Of a stretch of DNA of 10,171 nucleotides, positions 7,129 to 10,171 are shown in pieces. The notes beneath the pieces are model-generated. The model made no database searches. It had not been told where the DNA came from and saw only the letters and a list, made by a program, of their open reading frames with translations. The DNA is from Lachnospiraceae bacterium. GTDB taxonomy: Bacteria > Bacillota > Clostridia > Lachnospirales > Lachnospiraceae. The stretch is taken from assembly GCA_017613225.1 (NCBI GenBank), contig JAGAEH010000106.1, forward strand, positions 1-10,171, in the 5' to 3' direction. A program made the position numbers and the translations under genes. Numbering within the stretch: position 1 is the stretch's first letter; each line of letters begins with the position of its first letter.

Positions 7129-7178
7129 CCTTTTAAAAACACAGTTTTTCCTTAGTATTCAACAGTTTATTTTAGTAT
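7099..7178 (-). repeat. Degenerate 21-22 bp tandem repeat over the gtrA promoter, leader and start
   Basis: The hexamer CAGTTT (plus strand; AAACTG in the gtrA direction) starts at 7099, 7120, 7142 and 7163, giving spacings of 21, 22 and 21 bp. The last two copies extend to CAGTTTTTCCTTAGTAT (7142-7158) and CAGTTTATTTTAGTAT (7163-7178), nearly identical with one gap. The copy at 7099 shares CAGTTTTT and CTT with the one at 7142. An inverted copy, AAACTG, lies at 7215-7220. The first two lie in gtrA codons, the third in its leader, and the fourth overlaps the -10 box. Confidence 0.6.
7135..7149 (-). other. Small A-U leader hairpin before the gtrA start codon
   Basis: AAAAAC (7135-7140) and GTTTTT (7144-7149) can pair around a 3-nt loop in the gtrA leader. 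The stem is A-U rich and therefore weak. It separates AAGGA (7149-7153) from the ATG, and if folded would bring them to roughly 6 nt apart. Confidence 0.35.
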
Positions 7179-7200
7179 ATGGGCGGTTAAAAGTAAACAA
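7174..7200 (-). promoter_or_regulatory. Predicted promoter of gtrA-yfhO
   Basis: On the minus strand TTGTTT (7200-7195), a short 15 bp spacer and TATACT (7179-7174) fit a sigma-A promoter with a good -10 and a weak -35. The start would be near 7167, leaving about 39 nt of leader. The -10 overlaps one copy of the phased repeat, which would suit repression. Confidence 0.5.
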
Positions 7201-7242
7201 AAAGAAATAACAAAAAACTGTCTATTTTCTTATGCTTATTTA

Positions 7243-7271
7243 TTGAAATTGTACCTGCCAGAGGGTAATAT
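7243..7271 (+). promoter_or_regulatory. Sigma-A promoter of the decarboxylase operon
   Basis: TTGAAA (7243-7248), a 17 bp spacer and TAATAT (7266-7271) give a near-consensus promoter. The DNA upstream (about 7187-7242) is strongly A- and T-rich and could act as an UP element. The predicted start is near 7278, which coincides with the base of the following hairpin. Confidence 0.72.
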
Positions 7272-7277
7272 GTATCT

Positions 7278-7298
7278 GGACGAAATTGGACTTCGTCC
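7278..7298 (+). promoter_or_regulatory. 5' leader stem-loop of the decarboxylase mRNA
   Basis: GGACGAA (7278-7284) and TTCGTCC (7292-7298) form a perfect 7 bp stem with a 7-nt loop. An A-rich stretch follows, not a T tract, so it is not a terminator. It lies between the promoter and the oadG ribosome site and would be at the extreme 5' end of the transcript. A role in mRNA stability is inferred. Confidence 0.55.
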
Positions 7299-7325
7299 GA
7301 AAAAAGATACAAAGGAGTAAAAACT

Positions 7326-7685
7326 ATGGTCTTTTTGGCAGCGGAGAGCCTTTTGGCAGAGGGCTTTTCCAACATGCTGGTAGGTCTGTTCGTAGTCTTC
7401 TCCGTACTGATCTTCCTCAGCATCATCATCTGGGCATTCAAGTTCCTTGGCGGCGCCGGCGCCGGTAAGGTCAGTGCTCAGGCGGCGGCAGTCAAGGCAC
7501 CGGCAAGCGCGCCCGCGCCCGGGGCAAAGGAATTCGTCGCACTGCCTGTTCCCGGAACCATGGCCAAGTCCGACGTCAATTTTGAAGACGAGGTCGACGG
7601 CGCCGTGGCGGCGGCCATCCTTGGCGCGATGGCACAGGAGCTGGGCGGCAACTTCAAGGTAACTTCCATCAAAAAAAGCAAATGA
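7326..7685 (+). CDS. oadG: Na+-translocating decarboxylase gamma subunit (OadG/MmdD-like)
   Basis: A 119-residue protein. A short N-terminus leads into one transmembrane helix (about 17-40), then a Gly/Ala/Pro-rich flexible linker (42-68). A small C-terminal domain contains VDGAVAAAILGAMAQEL (90-106) and a basic end (KKSK), a layout typical of OadG. In known pumps this subunit anchors the complex and holds the alpha subunit to beta. AAAGGAG (7311-7317) lies 8 nt before the ATG. It is the first gene of the operon, with the biotin carrier gene 18 nt downstream. Sequence conservation in this family is low, so the call rests on topology plus position before the biotin carrier and OadB; mmdD-like or gcd-like naming is equally possible. 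Confidence 0.85.
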   Translation: MVFLAAESLLAEGFSNMLVGLFVVFSVLIFLSIIIWAFKFLGGAGAGKVSAQAAAVKAPASAPAPGAKEFVALPVPGTMAKSDVNFEDEVDGAVAAAILGAMAQELGGNFKVTSIKKSK

Positions 7686-7703
7686 TCCCAAAGGAGAGAG
7701 AAA

Positions 7704-8063
7704 ATGAGCACTTACAAAGTAACCGTTAACGGCGTTTCTTATGATGTAACAGTTGAAGGCACCGGCCCCGCAGCGGCTCCCGCCCCTGTGGCAGCAGCTC
7801 CCGCCCCCGCGGCAGCAGCCCCTGCTCCCGCAGCCACCGGCGCAGCCGGCGGCACCCGTGTGGAAGCACAGGTCGCAGGCAAGATCTGGAAGATCGTCTC
7901 CTCCGTGGGACAGGCCCTTAAGACCGGCGACAGCATCGTCATCCTGGAGTCCATGAAGATGGAGATCCCCGTTGTGGCTCCCGCTGACGGCACTCTGGCA
8001 TCCATCGACATCCGTGAAGGAGATCCCGTAGAAGTAGGCACTCTGATCGCTACCATGAACTGA
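7704..8063 (+). CDS. Biotin carboxyl carrier protein of the decarboxylase
   Basis: A 119-residue biotinyl-domain protein. A short N-terminal strand region (1-20, TYKVTVNGVSYDV) is followed by an Ala/Pro-rich hinge (22-50). A biotinyl/lipoyl domain (about 51-118) carries the biotinylation motif ESMKMEI, making Lys85 the expected biotin site. It should shuttle carboxybiotin from the alpha subunit to the membrane beta subunit. It resembles MmdC/GcdC and the C-terminal domain of Klebsiella-type OadA, but here is a separate gene. AAGGAG (7691-7696) is 7 nt before the ATG. Modification needs a biotin ligase encoded elsewhere. Confidence 0.95.
   Translation: MSTYKVTVNGVSYDVTVEGTGPAAAPAPVAAAPAPAAAAPAPAATGAAGGTRVEAQVAGKIWKIVSSVGQALKTGDSIVILESMKMEIPVVAPADGTLASIDIREGDPVEVGTLIATMN
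7767..7853 (+). repeat. Ala/Pro linker-coding repeats in the biotin carrier gene
   Basis: DNA coding for residues 22-50 is made of short imperfect G+C-rich repeats. The clearest are two adjacent units of about 21 bp beginning G(T/C)GGCAGCAGC near 7788 and 7809, each giving an Ala-rich unit that ends in Pro-Ala-Pro. It forms the mobile hinge of the biotin arm and is a likely site for length variation. Confidence 0.6.
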
Positions 8064-8084
8064 TTCGCTTAAAGGAGAACCGGA

Positions 8085-9452
8085 ATGTTTGGACAAACTT
8101 TAAAAAACCTGTTTGAGCAGACAGCGTTCCTGAACCTGACGTGGGGCAACTACGTGATGATCCTGGTTGCCTGCCTTCTGCTGTTCCTGGCGATCAAGAA
8201 GGGATTTGAGCCCCTGCTGCTGATCCCGATCGCCTTCGGCATGCTGCTGGTCAATATCTATCCGGCCATCATGGCGCCGTCCTCCACGAACTACCTCAAT
8301 GCCGACGGCAAGACCGTCGCCATGGTGGAGTTTGACGGCGAGGACCTGGAGGCGACGATCAACGCCGCTCTCACGAAGGTGGATGGCAATAAGGTCTACT
8401 ATTATTATAAAGACAGTGTGGGCGACGAGGTGGATGTCGCCACGGTCGAACTGGCCGATGGATTTACCCAGGCCGATTTCGAAGGCCTGATCAAGGGGCA
8501 CAGCTTCACCACCAGCGAGAACGCGGGCGGCCTGCTGTACTACTTCTACAAGCTGGACGAATGGGCGATCCTGCCGTCCCTGATCTTCATGGGCGTAGGC
8601 GCCATGACCGACTTCGGTCCCCTGATCGCCAACCCCATCAGCTTCCTGATGGGCGCCGCCGCCCAGCTGGGCATCTATGTGGCCTACTTCCTGGCCATGG
8701 CTTTCGGCTTTAACGGCAAGGCTTCCGCAGCCATCTCCATCATCGGCGGCGCGGACGGCCCGACCTCCATCTTCCTGGCCTCCAAGCTGGGCCAGACCGG
8801 CATCATGGGCGCCATCGCAGTAGCGGCTTACAGCTACATGTCCCTGGTCCCGATGATCCAGCCTCCCATCATGAAGGCCTTCACCACCAAGAAGGAAAAG
8901 CTGATCAAGATGGGCCAGCTGCGTCCCGTTTCCAAACTGGAGCGCATCCTGTTCCCGGTCATCATCACCATCGTGGTCTGCATGATCCTTCCGTCCACCG
9001 CTCCCCTGGTCGGTATGCTGATGCTTGGCAACCTGTTCCGTGAATCCGGCGTGGTCCGCCAGCTCACCGATACCGCTTCCAACGCGCTGATGTACATCGT
9101 GGTCATCATCCTGGGCACTTCCGTCGGCGCCACCACTTCCGCGGAGAAGTTCCTGAACAAGGGTACCCTGATCATCGTGTGCTGCGGCCTTGTGGCCTTC
9201 ATGTTCGGTACCTTCGGAGGCGTGATGCTGGGCAAGCTGTTAAGCAAGCTCACACACGGCAAGATCAATCCTCTGATCGGTTCCGCCGGCGTGTCCGCAG
9301 TGCCCATGGCGGCCCGTGTGTCTCAGAAAGTAGGCGCGGAGTACGATCCCACCAACTTCCTGCTGATGCACGCGATGGGTCCCAACGTGGCCGGCGTTAT
9401 CGGTACGGCTGTGGCAGCCGGTACCTTCATGGCCATCTTCGGTGTGAGATAA
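8085..9452 (+). CDS. oadB: Na+-translocating decarboxylase beta subunit (carboxybiotin decarboxylase)
   Basis: A 455-residue polytopic membrane protein that decarboxylates carboxybiotin and couples this to Na+ export. The core matches OadB/MmdB/GcdB: FEPLLLIPIAFG (41-52), IFMGVGAMTDFGPLIANP (167-184), IIGGADGPTSI (219-229), AVAAYSYMSLVPMIQPPIM (245-263), INPLIGSAGVSAVPMAARVS (394-413) and NFLLMHAMGPNVAGVIG (424-440). The residues known to matter for Na+ and proton movement in Klebsiella OadB (D203, Y229, N373, G377, S382) appear here as D224, Y251, N395, G399 and S404. Between the first conserved block and residue 148 lies a hydrophilic, acidic segment of about 80 residues. AAAGGAG (8071-8077) is 7 nt before the ATG. 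Spacers of 21 nt upstream and 15 nt downstream indicate one operon. Confidence 0.97.
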   Translation: MFGQTLKNLFEQTAFLNLTWGNYVMILVACLLLFLAIKKGFEPLLLIPIAFGMLLVNIYPAIMAPSSTNYLNADGKTVAMVEFDGEDLEATINAALTKVDGNKVYYYYKDSVGDEVDVATVELADGFTQADFEGLIKGHSFTTSENAGGLLYYFYKLDEWAILPSLIFMGVGAMTDFGPLIANPISFLMGAAAQLGIYVAYFLAMAFGFNGKASAAISIIGGADGPTSIFLASKLGQTGIMGAIAVAAYSYMSLVPMIQPPIMKAFTTKKEKLIKMGQLRPVSKLERILFPVIITIVVCMILPSTAPLVGMLMLGNLFRESGVVRQLTDTASNALMYIVVIILGTSVGATTSAEKFLNKGTLIIVCCGLVAFMFGTFGGVMLGKLLSKLTHGKINPLIGSAGVSAVPMAARVSQKVGAEYDPTNFLLMHAMGPNVAGVIGTAVAAGTFMAIFGVR

Positions 9453-9467
9453 ACGGAGGAACGACTT

Positions 9468-10171
9468 ATGGCAAAACCTGTAAAAATAGTAGAAACTGTA
9501 TTGCGTGACGGCCAGCAGTCCCTGATCGCCACCCGCATGAAGACCGACGACATGCTGCCCATCGTGGAGAAGATGGACCAGGTCGGTTATCATGCCTGCG
9601 AAGTCTGGGGCGGCGCCACCTTCGACGCGGCACTGCGTTTCCTGAAAGAGGATCCCTGGGTCCGCCTGCGCAAGCTGCGCGAGGGCTTCAAGAACACCGA
9701 GCTGCAGATGCTGTTCCGCGGCCAGAACATCCTGGGATACCGCCACTACGCGGACGACGTTGTGGACTACTTCGTCAAGAAGTCCCTGGACAACGGCATC
9801 GACATCATCCGCATCTTCGACGCGCTGAACGACCTGCGCAACCTGGAGACCGCCGTGAACGCTTCCAAGAAGTACGGCGGCGAAGTGCAGACTGCCATCT
9901 CCTATACGCTGGGCGAGCCCTACACCCATGAGTACTACATGAACATTGCCAAGAGCATGCAGGATATGGGCGCGGACTCCATCTGCATCAAGGACATGGC
10001 TGCCCTGCTGGTGCCGGAAGAGGCGGAGAGCCTGGTGCGCGATCTGAAGACCGTCGTCACCGTGCCCATCGAGCTGCACACCCACTACACCAGCGGCTGC
10101 GGTGCCATGAGCTACATGCGCGGCGTACAGGCAGGCGCGGACATCATCGATACCGCCATCTCCCCCTTCGC
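9468..10171 (+). CDS. oadA: Oxaloacetate decarboxylase alpha subunit (carboxyltransferase), truncated by the window end
   Basis: The first 234 residues of a carboxyltransferase of the OadA / pyruvate carboxylase CT / transcarboxylase 5S family; the frame is still open at the last base. It should transfer the carboxyl group from oxaloacetate to biotin in the cytoplasm. Visible motifs are LRDGQQSLIATRM (12-24), EVWGGATFD (45-53), MLFRGQNILGYRHY (81-94), RIFDALND (115-122), CIKDMA (173-178) and LHTHYTSG (203-210). The metal ligands D14, H204 and H206 and the active-site Lys175 match Klebsiella D17, H207, H209 and K178. GGAGGA (9455-9460) is 7 nt before the ATG. The alpha type argues for oxaloacetate over methylmalonyl-CoA or glutaconyl-CoA, which use a different carboxyltransferase fold. 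Whether it has its own C-terminal biotin domain cannot be seen. Confidence 0.95.
   Translation, partial: MAKPVKIVETVLRDGQQSLIATRMKTDDMLPIVEKMDQVGYHACEVWGGATFDAALRFLKEDPWVRLRKLREGFKNTELQMLFRGQNILGYRHYADDVVDYFVKKSLDNGIDIIRIFDALNDLRNLETAVNASKKYGGEVQTAISYTLGEPYTHEYYMNIAKSMQDMGADSICIKDMAALLVPEEAESLVRDLKTVVTVPIELHTHYTSGCGAMSYMRGVQAGADIIDTAISPF

Noticed and set aside
7236..8096. 286-codon minus-strand frame opposite oadG and the biotin carrier gene, with Gly/Cys-rich runs
   Set aside because: The Gly/Cys runs are the complement of the Ala/Pro linker codons; the plus-strand genes have good ribosome sites and known domains.
9240..10085. 281-codon minus-strand frame over the end of oadB and start of oadA
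   Set aside because: It spans two certain plus-strand genes and has no recognisable motif.
7326..10171. Methylmalonyl-CoA or glutaconyl-CoA decarboxylase operon
   Set aside because: Gamma, carrier and beta subunits would fit, but those enzymes use a crotonase-like/acyl-CoA carboxyltransferase alpha subunit, while this one is the OadA/pyruvate carboxylase type.

Overview
The window is G+C-rich chromosomal DNA, and the gene set points to an anaerobic Gram-positive bacterium of the class Clostridia (Lachnospiraceae-like gut or rumen organisms fit best). The clues are a class A PBP with a Cys-rich C-terminus, a GtrA/YfhO membrane pair, and a sodium-pumping decarboxylase whose biotin carrier is a separate gene. 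Ribosome binding sites are mostly strong AGGAGG-type, and promoters sit in short AT-rich islands. The taxon is an inference from gene content, not from a marker gene.

Layout. (1) 1-79: a perfect hairpin, probably a bidirectional terminator. (2) 80-2668, minus: a bifunctional class A penicillin-binding protein. (3) 2669-2831: a divergent promoter region with two extended -10 promoters back to back. (4) 2832-3482, plus: YigZ/IMPACT family protein. (5) 3489-6671, minus: a YfhO-family multi-spanning membrane protein with an unusual acidic cytoplasmic tail of about 224 residues. Its 3' end lies 6 bp from the yigZ stop, and its likely terminator is inside the yigZ coding sequence. (6) 6655-7128, minus: a GtrA-family small membrane protein, overlapping yfhO by 17 nt. 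(7) 7129-7325: a second divergent promoter region, containing phased repeats and a 5' leader hairpin. (8) 7326 to the window end, plus: a tight operon for the gamma, biotin-carrier, beta and (truncated) alpha subunits of a Na+-translocating oxaloacetate decarboxylase. No gene-free stretch exceeds 200 bp.

How the genes work together. The plus-strand operon should make a membrane complex. The alpha subunit moves CO2 from oxaloacetate to biotin on the carrier protein. The beta subunit decarboxylates carboxybiotin and exports Na+, and the gamma subunit anchors the assembly. The minus-strand pair resembles two parts of a three-component extracytoplasmic glycosylation system (lipid-linked sugar synthase, GtrA-type flippase, YfhO-type GT-C transferase). 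The expected GT2 synthase is absent here. With the PBP, this half of the window is concerned with the cell envelope.

The items most worth a second look are the YfhO tail, the orphan GtrA-YfhO pair, a 21-22 bp phased repeat over the gtrA promoter and start, and a hairpin predicted to sit at the extreme 5' end of the decarboxylase mRNA. No wholly unknown multi-gene system is evident.
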